From positions 1 through 38,186 of the forward strand of contig JAZONV010000056.1 of the NCBI GenBank assembly GCA_045654685.1: a DNA stretch of 38,186 nt. The letters run 5' to 3'. Positions 7,266 to 14,897 of this stretch are shown piece after piece. How positions within the stretch are numbered: the stretch's first letter is position 1; each line of letters starts with the position of its first letter. The notes beneath the pieces are model-generated. The model was not told the origin of the DNA, searched no databases, and saw nothing but the letters and a program-made list of their open reading frames with translations. Made by a program: the position numbers and the translations under genes. This stretch comes from RGIG1828 sp045654685 (lineage in GTDB: Bacteria; Bacillota; Clostridia; UMGS1810).

Positions 7266-7600
7266 TCAGACAGTTTTTAGTTCGGGGTGATGACAGACAT
7301 ATTCCTCAAAAAGTCGATTGAGTGTAGGTCTGCTGATGTGCAATTTCTTGGCAAGTTGTCCTTTTGTAGTTCTTCTGCTCATATAGTCCTCGTAATGCGG
7401 TGCAAAATCTTCAACTTCAACGGGTTTTCTCCCTTTGTATTTTCCCTCTACCTTAGCAATGGCTATGCCCTCGCGTTGCCTTTCCAAGATATTTTCTCGC
7501 TCGAAGGCATTTATTGCTGCGATAATGGTAAGCATTAAGCGACCTTGCGGGGTTGAAGTGTCAAAGTTCTCTTTAAGTGATACAAGATGAACTCCTTTAC
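7266..7600 (-). pseudogene. serine recombinase, 5' truncated (resolvase/invertase type)
   Basis: The readable part begins KGVHLVSLKENFDTSTPQGR and continues MLTIIAAINAFERENILERQREGIAIAK, the end of the resolvase catalytic domain and its long helix. A C-terminal helix-turn-helix follows (TTKGQLAKKLHISRPTLNRLFEEY). The first 90 or so residues, with the nucleophilic serine, are missing. The frame runs instead into the tRNA-Glu repeat unit at 7601. It is therefore inactive unless complemented. Its position at the border between element genes and host tRNA-Glu suggests it once moved this element and was cut by the repeat array. Confidence 0.8.
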
Positions 7601-7793
7601 GGGCAACAAAAAAGCTCCCACCAAAGTGAGAGCTTTTGTTGATGACCCCTACGGGATTCGAGCACCCCAAGAGTACTTCTTCGCTTCGCTCAGGGCGCCC
7701 ATGCGCACCGGGGAGTTTAGAATATATTAAAAGGTTGATTATCATAGAACATATTTGAAGTTTGAAAAGTGCCATGGCTTCTCATGCCCGTAC
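7601..7793 (-). repeat. degenerate tRNA-Glu 3'-end unit, distal copy (193 bp)
   Basis: Read on the minus strand, the unit has a variable spacer, then a conserved module (GCGCATGGGCGCC … AGTACTCTTGGGGTGCTC). The last 17 bases of tRNA-Glu follow (GAATCCCGTAGGGGTCA, 3' end at 7643) and then a copy of the tRNA terminator hairpin. The rest of the tRNA is absent, so it cannot make a functional tRNA. It abuts the broken recombinase gene. Confidence 0.75.
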
Positions 7794-7988
7794 GGGCAAC
7801 AAAAAAGCTCCCACCGAAGTGAGAGCTTTTGTTGATGACCCCTACGGGATTCGAGCACCCCAAGAGTACTTCCTCGCTTCGCTCAGGGCGCCCATGCGCA
7901 CAGGGGAATGTGAAACATATTTGGAATTTGATTTTCAAAGTGTTGTTTTGAAAGTTTGAGGATGTGCCATGGCTTCTCATACCCGTAT
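7794..7988 (-). repeat. degenerate tRNA-Glu 3'-end unit, proximal copy (195 bp)
   Basis: It has the same layout as the unit at 7601-7793, and the tRNA tail, module and hairpin are nearly identical. The spacer of about 75 bases differs strongly. The tRNA 3' end is at 7836. The unit directly follows the terminator of the intact tRNA-Glu gene. Confidence 0.75.
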
Positions 7989-7995
7989 GGACAAC

Positions 7996-8025
7996 AAAAA
8001 AGCTCCCACCAAAGTGAGAGCTTTT
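7996..8025 (-). terminator. terminator of tRNA-Glu
   Basis: On the minus strand, AGCTCTCAC pairs with GTGGGAGCT, flanked by A- and T-runs, 6 bases after the tRNA 3' end. The same hairpin is copied in both degenerate units. Confidence 0.75.
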
Positions 8026-8030
8026 GTTGA

Positions 8031-8102
8031 TGACCCCTACGGGATTCGAACCCATGTTATCGCCGTGAAAGGGCGGTGTCTTAACCACTTGACCAAGGGG
8101 CC
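8031..8102 (-). tRNA. tRNA-Glu (anticodon TTC)
   Basis: 72 bases on the minus strand. The acceptor stem GGCCCCT pairs with AGGGGTC plus discriminator A, the anticodon loop is CTTTCAC (anticodon TTC), and the T-arm is GGGTTCGAATCCC. CCA is not encoded. Its promoter is at 8125-8153. The 3' end is the sequence duplicated in the two units downstream and is a plausible past integration target. Confidence 0.95.
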
Positions 8103-8124
8103 GTATTGCCAATCAACGTATGCT

Positions 8125-8153
8125 ATTATATCATACGGTTTTGGGTTTGTCAA
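8125..8153 (-). promoter_or_regulatory. tRNA-Glu promoter
   Basis: On the minus strand: TTGACA (8153-8148), a 17-bp spacer and TATAAT (8130-8125). A perfect consensus. Confidence 0.85.
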
Positions 8154-8373
8154 CACTTTTTTAAAAAAAATTTCAAAAAAATTTGCACATATTTTGATGC
8201 TTATAATCATAATTTTTGGGAATAAAAACACAAAAAGTGCATGAGCGAAAAATATTAAAAAAAGACTTGTTTTTATTCTTGATTTGTGTTATATTATTTT
8301 ATATGTGCAATATGGTCATGTTTTGTATAATGAATCGTGACCGTTTCTACTATTTAAGGAAGGCGTGAAAAAC

Positions 8374-9432
8374 ATGAAAAAATTAACAAAAATTTTAGCA
8401 CTTGTACTTACATTCAGTTTTGCACTGATGTGTTTTGCAGGTTGCGGTCTTATTAAAGACTATTCAGAAATTGAAGCACGTGAAGAAGCTGCGAAGTATG
8501 AAGCAGAGCAGAAAGAACAAATGGAAGCAACTGTTCTTAAAATCGGAGATGACATTGAAGTAAATGGTGCATACTATGGTTGGTTCTTCTCCAATGCATA
8601 TAATAGTGCATACAGCGTTGCAAGTCAGGAACTTTCAGCAGACTCATCTGCCGATTCATCTGCAACACCTGAAGTTGACGTAGAAGCAGTAAAAGCTGAA
8701 GCACAGCAGCAGATAGTTGATATCAAAATGGCTTATAAAAAAGCTTGTGATGCAGGGCTTGAACTTACAGAAGAAGATGAAGCTGCAATTGCTGAAAATG
8801 TAAAGACTATCAAGAGTCAGGTTGCACAGGGTACTGCACAGATGGGTATTTCCTATGAAGATTATCTCATGCTCGTAAATACAAATGCAGAAACTGTTGA
8901 ACAAATTGTTAGAGAAGAATATATGGGTAATCTCTATTTTGCATCTTTGATTGCAGATAAATACGTTTCAGCAAAACACATTCTTGTAAAATTCGGTGAT
9001 GAAGATCGTACAAAAGAAGAAGCTGAAAAGATTGCAAACGAAATTAAAGCTGATCTTGATGCAGGTGCGGACTTTGACGAACTTATGGAAGAAAAGAGTG
9101 AAGACGGAAGAGATGAATCCGGAAAACTCGCATCTCCCGACGGATATACATTCTCAACAGGCGAAATGGTTCCCGCATTTGAAGCAAAAGCATTTGAAAT
9201 GAAAGAAGACGAAATCAGCGCTCCTGTACTTGTGGAGTCCGAAGGTTACAATGGTTTCCACATCATCAAAAAAATTCCTACAAATCTCACAAAAGTTGCA
9301 GCAGCACTTTCTTCATCACAGAATGCTGACGTATTCAACAAAGTTAACGAAGAAAGAGAAGCTCTTTCAAAAGATGTAAAAGTTGAAGAAACAGACAAAA
9401 TCAACTTCTATCTTGAATCAATGAATCAGTAA
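8374..9432 (+). CDS. prsA: PrsA-like foldase lipoprotein (parvulin peptidyl-prolyl isomerase)
   Basis: 352 residues. A lipoprotein signal peptide ends in a lipobox-like CFAGC near residue 25. An N-terminal SurA-like chaperone region follows (about 55-195), then a parvulin PPIC domain (AKHILVKFGDEDRTKEEAEKIANEI … GYNGFHIIKKI, about 200-305). It would fold secreted proteins on the outer membrane face. A GTG at 8365 is in frame but only one base after AAGGAAGG; ATG 8374 has normal spacing and is preferred. It carries a Ser/Ala/Asp-rich insert near residues 90-105. PpiC parvulins have a loosely conserved active site, so isomerase activity cannot be assured. Confidence 0.85.
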   Translation: MKKLTKILALVLTFSFALMCFAGCGLIKDYSEIEAREEAAKYEAEQKEQMEATVLKIGDDIEVNGAYYGWFFSNAYNSAYSVASQELSADSSADSSATPEVDVEAVKAEAQQQIVDIKMAYKKACDAGLELTEEDEAAIAENVKTIKSQVAQGTAQMGISYEDYLMLVNTNAETVEQIVREEYMGNLYFASLIADKYVSAKHILVKFGDEDRTKEEAEKIANEIKADLDAGADFDELMEEKSEDGRDESGKLASPDGYTFSTGEMVPAFEAKAFEMKEDEISAPVLVESEGYNGFHIIKKIPTNLTKVAAALSSSQNADVFNKVNEEREALSKDVKVEETDKINFYLESMNQ

Positions 9433-9449
9433 TAAGAATTAAAGTTAAC

Positions 9450-9484
9450 GCGGCATTGTCCACCAAAATGGCAATGCCGCTTTT
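9450..9484. terminator. bidirectional terminator between prsA and spoVG
   Basis: GCGGCATTG (9450-9458) pairs with CAATGCCGC (9472-9480), followed by TTTT. It sits between the convergent genes prsA and spoVG. Confidence 0.8.
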
Positions 9485-9491
9485 CTTACGG

Positions 9492-9764
9492 TCAAAAATT
9501 ATTTTCTTCAACAAGGGTTGAATGATACTTTTCTAAAATTCTTTCCTGCATAATTTCTCTCATATCCATGTTTATGGGATGCGCAATGTCTTTATATTCT
9601 CCCTCGGGAGTTTTCCTTGATGGCATTGCTATAAAGAGTTTATCCTGGCCATCGATGATTTTTATGTCGTGAACAACAAAACAATTGTCAAATGTTACGG
9701 AGACAACCGCTTTCATTTTGTCCTCCTGATGCATCTGTCTTATGCGAATATCTGTTATATCCAA
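9492..9764 (-). CDS. spoVG: SpoVG, RNA-binding regulator of sporulation and division
   Basis: 90 residues matching SpoVG along its length: MDITDIRIR at the start, then VSVTFDNCFVVHDIKIIDG, LFIAMPSRKTPEGEYKDIAHPIN and the C-terminal helix. SpoVG binds RNA and DNA and affects septation, capsule and sporulation. The start codon is TTG, supported by GGAGGT 8 bases upstream. It is divergent from murC, and the 200-bp gap between them holds the promoters of both. Its length is normal for the family. Confidence 0.95.
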   Translation of the reverse strand: MDITDIRIRQMHQEDKMKAVVSVTFDNCFVVHDIKIIDGQDKLFIAMPSRKTPEGEYKDIAHPINMDMREIMQERILEKYHSTLVEENNF

Positions 9765-9966
9765 TGTTATACCTCCGTTAATTGATAGTGATTGTCAATC
9801 AGCCTTGCAGGCTGTATGCTGATTTTATTTTGCTCTGATTTTTAATTATAATACACATAAAACAAAACAATTTTTGTGTAATATTAATGTTTATTTTTGT
9901 GTCTCTTTAGTGTATAATGTATAGATAAAATCATTTCTATTTATAATGACTGGAGTTGTTTTAGCT

Positions 9967-11310
9967 TTGAATAAATTAACATATGTACATTTCATAGGAA
10001 TTGGCGGAATCAGCATGAGTGCCATTGCAAAGGTTCTTCTTCACAGAGGAATAAAGGTGAGTGGTTCCGATTCGGGCAATTCAAAAGCGACGGAGGAACT
10101 CAAATCTTTGGGTGCAACCGTTTTTTGCGGACATAGTGCAGAAAACATAACCACTCCCGATCTTGTGGTATATACTGCCGCAATAAAGGATGATAATCCG
10201 GAACTGAAAAAAGCGAGAGAGATGGGAATCAAAACTGTTGCCCGTTCGGTAATGCTCGGCACAATTATGAAAGAATATAAAAAGGCAATAAGCATTGCAG
10301 GAACCCACGGAAAAACTACAACCACTTCAATGATGACATATGTTCTTATGAAGGCAAATCTTGACCCGACGGTTATGGTGGGCGGAGAACTTGACATAAT
10401 AGACGGAAATTTCAAAATAGGAAACAGCGAGTTCTTTCTTACGGAATCATGTGAATATTGCAGGTCCTTTTTAGACTTTTTCCCCACGGTGGGCATAATT
10501 TTGAATGTTGAAGAAGATCATCTGGACTACTATCGTGATCTTGACGACATAAAAGATGCATTTTCGGATTTTGCAAATCTTATTCCTGAAGATGGAGTTC
10601 TTGTTGCACTTGCAGACAGTCAGAATGTTTTGGACTGCATAAAGAACACCAAAGCATCTCCGATAACCTACGGACTTGAAAAAGGGGAGTATAGAGCGGA
10701 AAACATCACCTTTGATGATTTTGGATATCCCACATTTGATATATACAGAAACGGCGAAAAAACAGATACTCTTACACTTTCTGTTGTGGGCAGACATAAT
10801 GTCTTGAACGCAACGGGAGTATATGCCGCATCAATCGCCATGGGAATTTCAAAAGAAGCGGCAAAAGAGGGGATAGAAGCTTTTTCCGGCACAAAAAGAC
10901 GTTTTGAAAAAAGAGGAATGTGTAATGGTGCTCTCATAATTGATGATTATGCACATCATCCCACAGAGATTGCCGCCACATTTGATTCGGTGAAAAAGAT
11001 AAAACATAACACCGTTTGGTGTGTATTCCAGCCTCACACCTACACACGTACCAAAGCGCTTTTTGATGATTTTTCAAAGGTTCTATCCAGGGTTGATCGA
11101 ATGATCATAACGGATATTTATGCTGCAAGAGAAAAAGACACGGGAGAGGTGAGTTCAAAACAACTTTCCGATTCCATAGAAGGCAGTATCTATATTAAGG
11201 AATTTTCTGAAATTGCAGATTTCCTCAAAAAAAATACATCCAAAGGCGATATTATAATCACTATGGGTGCAGGAAATGTTGTTGATATATGCGATATGAT
11301 TAAAGACTAA
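9967..11310 (+). CDS. murC: UDP-N-acetylmuramate--L-alanine ligase
   Basis: 447 residues. MurC adds L-alanine to UDP-MurNAc in peptidoglycan precursor synthesis in the cytoplasm. The N-terminal Rossmann motif is HFIGIGGISMSA. The ATP loop is AGTHGKTTTT (about residue 108), followed by central ligase motifs (EEDHLDYYRDL) and the C-terminal YAHHPTEI and FQPHTYTRT. An ATG at 9946 is in frame but lacks a ribosome site; TTG at 9967 follows GGAG by 11 bases and starts right before the family N-terminus, so I prefer TTG. It is monocistronic, ended by the hairpin at 11313-11346. Confidence 0.95.
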   Translation: MNKLTYVHFIGIGGISMSAIAKVLLHRGIKVSGSDSGNSKATEELKSLGATVFCGHSAENITTPDLVVYTAAIKDDNPELKKAREMGIKTVARSVMLGTIMKEYKKAISIAGTHGKTTTTSMMTYVLMKANLDPTVMVGGELDIIDGNFKIGNSEFFLTESCEYCRSFLDFFPTVGIILNVEEDHLDYYRDLDDIKDAFSDFANLIPEDGVLVALADSQNVLDCIKNTKASPITYGLEKGEYRAENITFDDFGYPTFDIYRNGEKTDTLTLSVVGRHNVLNATGVYAASIAMGISKEAAKEGIEAFSGTKRRFEKRGMCNGALIIDDYAHHPTEIAATFDSVKKIKHNTVWCVFQPHTYTRTKALFDDFSKVLSRVDRMIITDIYAAREKDTGEVSSKQLSDSIEGSIYIKEFSEIADFLKKNTSKGDIIITMGAGNVVDICDMIKD

Positions 11311-11312
11311 AA

Positions 11313-11346
11313 AAACAGTCAGTCCAAATCGGGTTGACTGTTTTTC
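11313..11346 (+). terminator. murC terminator
   Basis: AAACAGTCA pairs with TTGACTGTTT, with G-U at the top, and a T-run follows. It lies 3 bases after the stop. Confidence 0.75.
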
Positions 11347-11388
11347 TTATATTCATCTCGCTTTCCCAAAGGAAAATATTTATTATTT

Positions 11389-11877
11389 TCAACTCTTAAC
11401 AGAATATGAACCGCAAATCATAATGATTCCGTTAGATGCCATCTTAATTCCTCTGCCGTCATCAAGAGGAACAACCAAAAGGTGATTTGCCGGAGCATCA
11501 ACACCGTTTGTAAGGTCATATCCGGCGGTTACATCTGCAATTCCGCCTTTTTGGGTTGCCACAATTTGACCGCTTCCCATTCGGAGAATCATCTGACAGC
11601 TTTTATCGCCTATTATTGTCTGACCTTTGGAAACATTGACAATGTTAAAATATGTTCCTCCTTCAACGGTCACACTTTGAGGACCGGAAGATACCGGAAT
11701 ATTTTCAACAGATGAATCAACATAACTTTTGAGCTGTGGAATCAAAATATCTTCCACATATGAAAGAGTAATTAAAGGGTCATCTGCACTTCCGGGTTCT
11801 GCTGATGCAGGAGCAATACAAAGTGCCAATGCAAATGCTGCTATTGCCGAAATGGTTTTTGTGTAAATTTTTTTCAT
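11389..11877 (-). CDS. secreted protein of unknown function
   Basis: 162 residues with a clear signal peptide (MKKIYTKTISAIAAFALALCIAPASA, cleavage near residue 26) and a mature part starting EPGSADDPLITLSYVEDILIPQLK. The remainder is Gly/Val-rich and probably beta-structured (VEGGTYFNIVNVSKGQTIIG … GIIMICGSYSVKS). I have seen similar DDPLxTLSYV secreted proteins in sporulating Clostridia, but their role is not known to me. The gene is convergent with murC and lies just downstream of mazEF, which is transcribed in the same direction. Confidence 0.75.
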   Translation of the reverse strand: MKKIYTKTISAIAAFALALCIAPASAEPGSADDPLITLSYVEDILIPQLKSYVDSSVENIPVSSGPQSVTVEGGTYFNIVNVSKGQTIIGDKSCQMILRMGSGQIVATQKGGIADVTAGYDLTNGVDAPANHLLVVPLDDGRGIKMASNGIIMICGSYSVKS

Positions 11878-11902
11878 GAGTATACCACCTTTTTGTCAAA
11901 TA

Positions 11903-12265
11903 TTAAAACCAGGGTCCTTCCATATCGAGACCGAGACTGATTTTTAGTGCATCATCTATCTTATCACATAAACCGGAGTCTGCATGGCCCGTTTTTTCTT
12001 TTAAACGGCGTTTGTCAATTGTGCGTATTTGTTCTAAAAGAACAACGGAATTTTTTGAGAGACCATACTTTTCACCGGATATTTCTATGTGAGTTGGTAA
12101 TTTTGCTTTGTTTATCTGTGAAGTAATTGCAGCAACTATTACGGTGGGGCTATACTTGTTTCCGATGTCATTTTGCACAACTAAAACAGGTCTTATGCCG
12201 CCTTGCTCTGAACCAATAACCGGGCTCAGGTCAGCGTAATAGATGTCTCCACGTCTTATTGTCAA
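11903..12265 (-). CDS. mazF: MazF/EndoA-type mRNA interferase toxin
   Basis: 120 residues typical of the PemK/MazF fold: RRGDIYYADLSPVIGSEQGGIRPVLVVQND, the conserved Arg in GIRPVLVVQ, the Thr/Ser strand AAITSQ, and VLLEQIRTIDK. It cleaves mRNA at short single-strand sites when free of its antitoxin. The start is TTG, 2 bases after the antitoxin stop, so translation is coupled. Bacillus EndoA sits in the same neighbourhood (ydcC-alr-ndoAI-ndoA), so this is probably the chromosomal core pair and not a mobile one. Confidence 0.93.
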   Translation of the reverse strand: MTIRRGDIYYADLSPVIGSEQGGIRPVLVVQNDIGNKYSPTVIVAAITSQINKAKLPTHIEISGEKYGLSKNSVVLLEQIRTIDKRRLKEKTGHADSGLCDKIDDALKISLGLDMEGPWF

Positions 12266-12267
12266 TA

Positions 12268-12543
12268 TTATTCACACTCCGCAAGCTTATCCTCGTAGAG
12301 CTGCAGCTGACGGGCATCTGAATCCAGAGAAAATTCGCAATATTCAAGATTAAAATCTGCCATTTCTTCATAACCTTTTTTTAGATTCTGAATAATTTCG
12401 TTTCGTTTTCTCTGTTTGATGTAAAGCCTCATGGCTTCACGGATAAATTCACTTCTGTTAATATTCTGGGAATGGGCAATGCTGTCTGCTTCATCAAGTA
12501 ATGTATCAGGCAAGCTGATTAAAATCTTTTTCTGCCGTGCCAT
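12268..12543 (-). CDS. mazE: MazE/EndoAI-type ribbon-helix-helix antitoxin
   Basis: 91 residues. The N-terminal part KKILISLPDTLLDEADSIAHSQNINRSEFIREAMRLYI is a CopG-like DNA-binding fold of the EndoAI kind. The acidic C-terminus (EMADFNLEYCEFSLDSDARQ) would wrap the toxin. It is encoded immediately before the toxin and probably autoregulates the pair. Unlike the Bacillus arrangement there is no alanine racemase gene before it. Confidence 0.9.
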   Translation of the reverse strand: MARQKKILISLPDTLLDEADSIAHSQNINRSEFIREAMRLYIKQRKRNEIIQNLKKGYEEMADFNLEYCEFSLDSDARQLQLYEDKLAECE

Positions 12544-12652
12544 TTATCTGCGCCCCCAATCTGTTATGTGAAACCTTTTATACCATATAAATATTATATA
12601 ACGTTTTGTGCCGTATGTCAAATACACTTTATGCCAAAACGAGGTTTAAGGA

Positions 12653-12755
12653 ATCACCGCCAAACATGACGCACCTATATGTAAATGGCAATGATGCAGC
12701 CCGGCAGATATTTCAGGCATCTGTCAGGCTAATTATACTGCTGCTCTGCGGTGAT
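12653..12755. ncRNA. candidate structured element between mazE and the lipoprotein gene
   Basis: ATCACCGC (12653-12660) pairs perfectly with GCGGTGAT (12748-12755), enclosing about 87 bases. Inside, GCAG pairs with CTGC, AGCC with GGCT and CAGAT with ATCTG in nested order. No ORF is present. Either strand could be the RNA; on the minus strand it would lie between the lipoprotein gene and mazE. No known riboswitch motif was recognised, and a processed or regulatory 5' leader for mazEF is one option. Confidence 0.35.
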
Positions 12756-12768
12756 AATATTATTACCC

Positions 12769-13356
12769 TTAATTTTCAAATTTAAACTCATTAAATACAA
12801 TTTCTGTATGCATAAAGTTGTTGTTGTCAAAAACCTGCATTTTAACAGGCATCACATCAGAGGTGCTTATCCACAGTTTCATATGTGAACTGCTTTCTGT
12901 AGGATTTATCACATCACACTCAAGAAGTGTGGTTTTTGATGATGAAATTTCCGAGACAGAGATGCTGACTTTTTCTGATTCGTAATAGCTTTTGAAAAAC
13001 GTGTTTACAAATATGTACAAATCGTCAGGAGATGACGGAGCCTCAAATGTGTTTTCTCCCCGTGTTATTCGGGTTATATCTTCATTCATGGAAATTTCCA
13101 TGTTATCAGATATTACGGTATACACATTATTTTCTTTGTCATATTTCACATCGCACTCATATTCACTTACTCCGCCCTTGGTATATGCATAAACTCTGCA
13201 ATTTGCGGTATATGAGCCGGGAGAGTAGTAGGTGTCATGGACGAGTTTGTGGATGTTTTCCTTTGAGGCTTTATTACTGCATCCGAAAAATATAAAAACC
13301 GAGGATGACATGAGCAATAACAAAGCAATGATTCTTTTTCGATTTAAACTGAAAAT
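12769..13356 (-). CDS. YdcC/LolA-like lipoprotein
   Basis: About 195 residues. The lipoprotein signal ends in FIFFGCSNK, with the lipid-modified Cys at about residue 26. The mature part is a beta-rich fold of the LolA/YdcC type (YEADCDVKYDKENN-like strands, MPVKMQVFDNN). The best ribosome site, GGAGGGG at 13363-13369, lies 6 bases before an ATT codon at 13356. Starting there adds IFSLNRKRIIA, supplying the positive charges the signal needs. The first TTG (13323) would give a signal without them. ATT is a rare start. In Bacillus the related gene ydcC neighbours the EndoA pair. Confidence 0.7.
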   Translation of the reverse strand: MFSLNRKRIIALLLLMSSSVFIFFGCSNKASKENIHKLVHDTYYSPGSYTANCRVYAYTKGGVSEYECDVKYDKENNVYTVISDNMEISMNEDITRITRGENTFEAPSSPDDLYIFVNTFFKSYYESEKVSISVSEISSSKTTLLECDVINPTESSSHMKLWISTSDVMPVKMQVFDNNNFMHTEIVFNEFKFEN

Positions 13357-13381
13357 ATAATCCCCTCCGAAAAAATAATAT

Positions 13382-14314
13382 TTAGTATTTTTCGTTGGTT
13401 TCTTTTACAGCATATGCCAGACAATTAATTATATCAGTTGCAATCAAAGAATATTCCCCATATTTTAAAGCTGCCATATCACCTGCTGCAGAATGAAAGA
13501 ATACGCCTGCAAGAGAAGCTGAAACGGGGGAGGTACCTGCAGAACAAAACGAGGCAACTGCTCCAGCCAGAACATCACCGGAGCCTCCTGTTGCCATGCC
13601 GGGATTGCCGAGAGTATTTGTGAAAATATCGCCCTTTGGTGTTGCTACAACAGTTTCGTGAGATTTCAAGATTACCGTGCATCCATATTCTTTTGAAAAT
13701 TCAAGAGCTTTTTTGTGCCTGTCTTTTAAAATATCCTCAATGCAGTCTTTTGAAAGACGTGAGAATTCGCCGACATGGGGTGTGATGATGACGGGACAGG
13801 AAGCTTCTTTAAGTATATATGTGTTGTGTGAAATGGCGCCAAGACCACCGGCATCAATTACCAGCGGAGTTTGAGAGTTTTTGATTATGTTTTCCATAAG
13901 ACATTTTGTGTTGGAGTTGACAGCCATTCCGGGGCCTATAAGAACACAGTCCGATGAATTTACGGCATCTTTAATTTCTATCCATGCACTTTCGCCGAAG
14001 TTTCCGCTTTCGGATGTAACGGGAAGGGTCATTGCTTCCGTGAGTTTGATTTCAAAAATCGGATTCAATTCTCCGGGGCATGCAACCGTAACAAGTCCGC
14101 AACCGCATCTGAGAGCAGCCATTGCACTCATACACGGTGCACCCGTCATGCCTTCAGATCCTCCGACTATGAGGAGTCTTCCGTAATCCCCTTTATGGGT
14201 TTCTCTTTTCCTTTTTCTTACAACATCCTTAACAAGATCAATGCCAATAGGATTTAAAATCTCGTTTGTCGTTTTTTTGTATATTACCTTCTCGAATAAT
14301 TGTTTATATTCCAT
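13382..14314 (-). CDS. nnrD: ADP/ATP-dependent NAD(P)H-hydrate dehydratase
   Basis: 310 residues. It repairs hydrated NAD(P)H, regenerating the cofactor at the expense of ADP or ATP. Family motifs are KGDYGRLLIVGGSEGMTGAPCMSAMAALRCGCGLV near residue 42, LVIDAGGLGAI, ITPHVGEFSRL and the nucleotide-site NPGMATGGSGDVLAG. The epimerase half found in fused YjeF proteins is absent; only a short N-terminal extension remains, so the epimerase must be elsewhere. Its start lies 10 bases beyond the stop of the upstream membrane protein gene, so the two are probably cotranscribed. Confidence 0.92.
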   Translation of the reverse strand: MEYKQLFEKVIYKKTTNEILNPIGIDLVKDVVRKRKRETHKGDYGRLLIVGGSEGMTGAPCMSAMAALRCGCGLVTVACPGELNPIFEIKLTEAMTLPVTSESGNFGESAWIEIKDAVNSSDCVLIGPGMAVNSNTKCLMENIIKNSQTPLVIDAGGLGAISHNTYILKEASCPVIITPHVGEFSRLSKDCIEDILKDRHKKALEFSKEYGCTVILKSHETVVATPKGDIFTNTLGNPGMATGGSGDVLAGAVASFCSAGTSPVSASLAGVFFHSAAGDMAALKYGEYSLIATDIINCLAYAVKETNEKY

Positions 14315-14324
14315 GGCTCATACC

Positions 14325-14843
14325 TCAAAGCACCACTCGGGGAGCATATATCTTGAAGATATCAATCATTTTTCCTGTAGGATTGAATATTAGTTTCATT
14401 TTTTGTCCGTTTTTGAAAAATACTGCATAATAGTCCGTATATGAGGATGAGTTGGCAGAGGCGTTAATTATGTTTGTAAAATCAGTTTTTTTGTGGAGTT
14501 TCTCGTTTTCATCGCCAATTTTGCCGAATTCAATAAATGATTTTGTATGGATAGTAATGATACGTCTTCTTTTTTTCTTGTGTGTGATTTTGTCCACATC
14601 AAGTTCGCCATTTGTGAGAATGTATTCATATTCCACATCAAATGAGGAGATGATTTTGTATGAACCATAATATATCCCTGCAACTGTCAGTGGCCATATT
14701 GAGATAAGATATGATGGCAAAACAAGAAAAATTAAAGTGACAATGAGTACAACTATTGTTGACGTGGCAATAATAAGAGCGGCTCTCATATAATCACGTT
14801 TTTTCTTTTTCTGTTTAATCATATATTCTATAAATGTATCCAT
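14325..14843 (-). CDS. two-helix membrane protein of unknown function (DUF6106-like)
   Basis: 172 residues. A basic N-terminus (KQKKKKRD) precedes two close membrane helices (about 22-45 and 47-66). A cytoplasmic beta-rich domain follows (YEYILTNGELDVDKITHKKKRRR … NGQKMKLIFNPTGKMIDIFK), resembling a bacterial PH-like fold. The family resembles DUF6106 of Clostridia, function unknown. A ribosome site AAGGGGG precedes the ATG. It is the first gene of a short run with nnrD. Confidence 0.65.
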   Translation of the reverse strand: MDTFIEYMIKQKKKKRDYMRAALIIATSTIVVLIVTLIFLVLPSYLISIWPLTVAGIYYGSYKIISSFDVEYEYILTNGELDVDKITHKKKRRRIITIHTKSFIEFGKIGDENEKLHKKTDFTNIINASANSSSYTDYYAVFFKNGQKMKLIFNPTGKMIDIFKIYAPRVVL

Positions 14844-14897
14844 AATACAACCCCCTTGAAAATTATACTACTATATTATCACAAAAGTGATAATCAA

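Noticed and set aside
7717..8244. Several open frames of 60-130 codons on both strands across the tRNA-Glu units
   Set aside because: They translate tRNA, terminator and repeat DNA and share the same peptide because the DNA repeats; no ribosome sites support them.
11903..12543. MazEF as part of a mobile defence island
   Set aside because: It lies in the conserved neighbourhood of a YdcC-like lipoprotein as in Bacillus, with host-like surroundings, so it is probably core.
12653..12755. The nested structure as a known riboswitch (glycine, cyclic di-GMP, TPP, lysine)
   Set aside because: None of the conserved cores of those families could be found on either strand.
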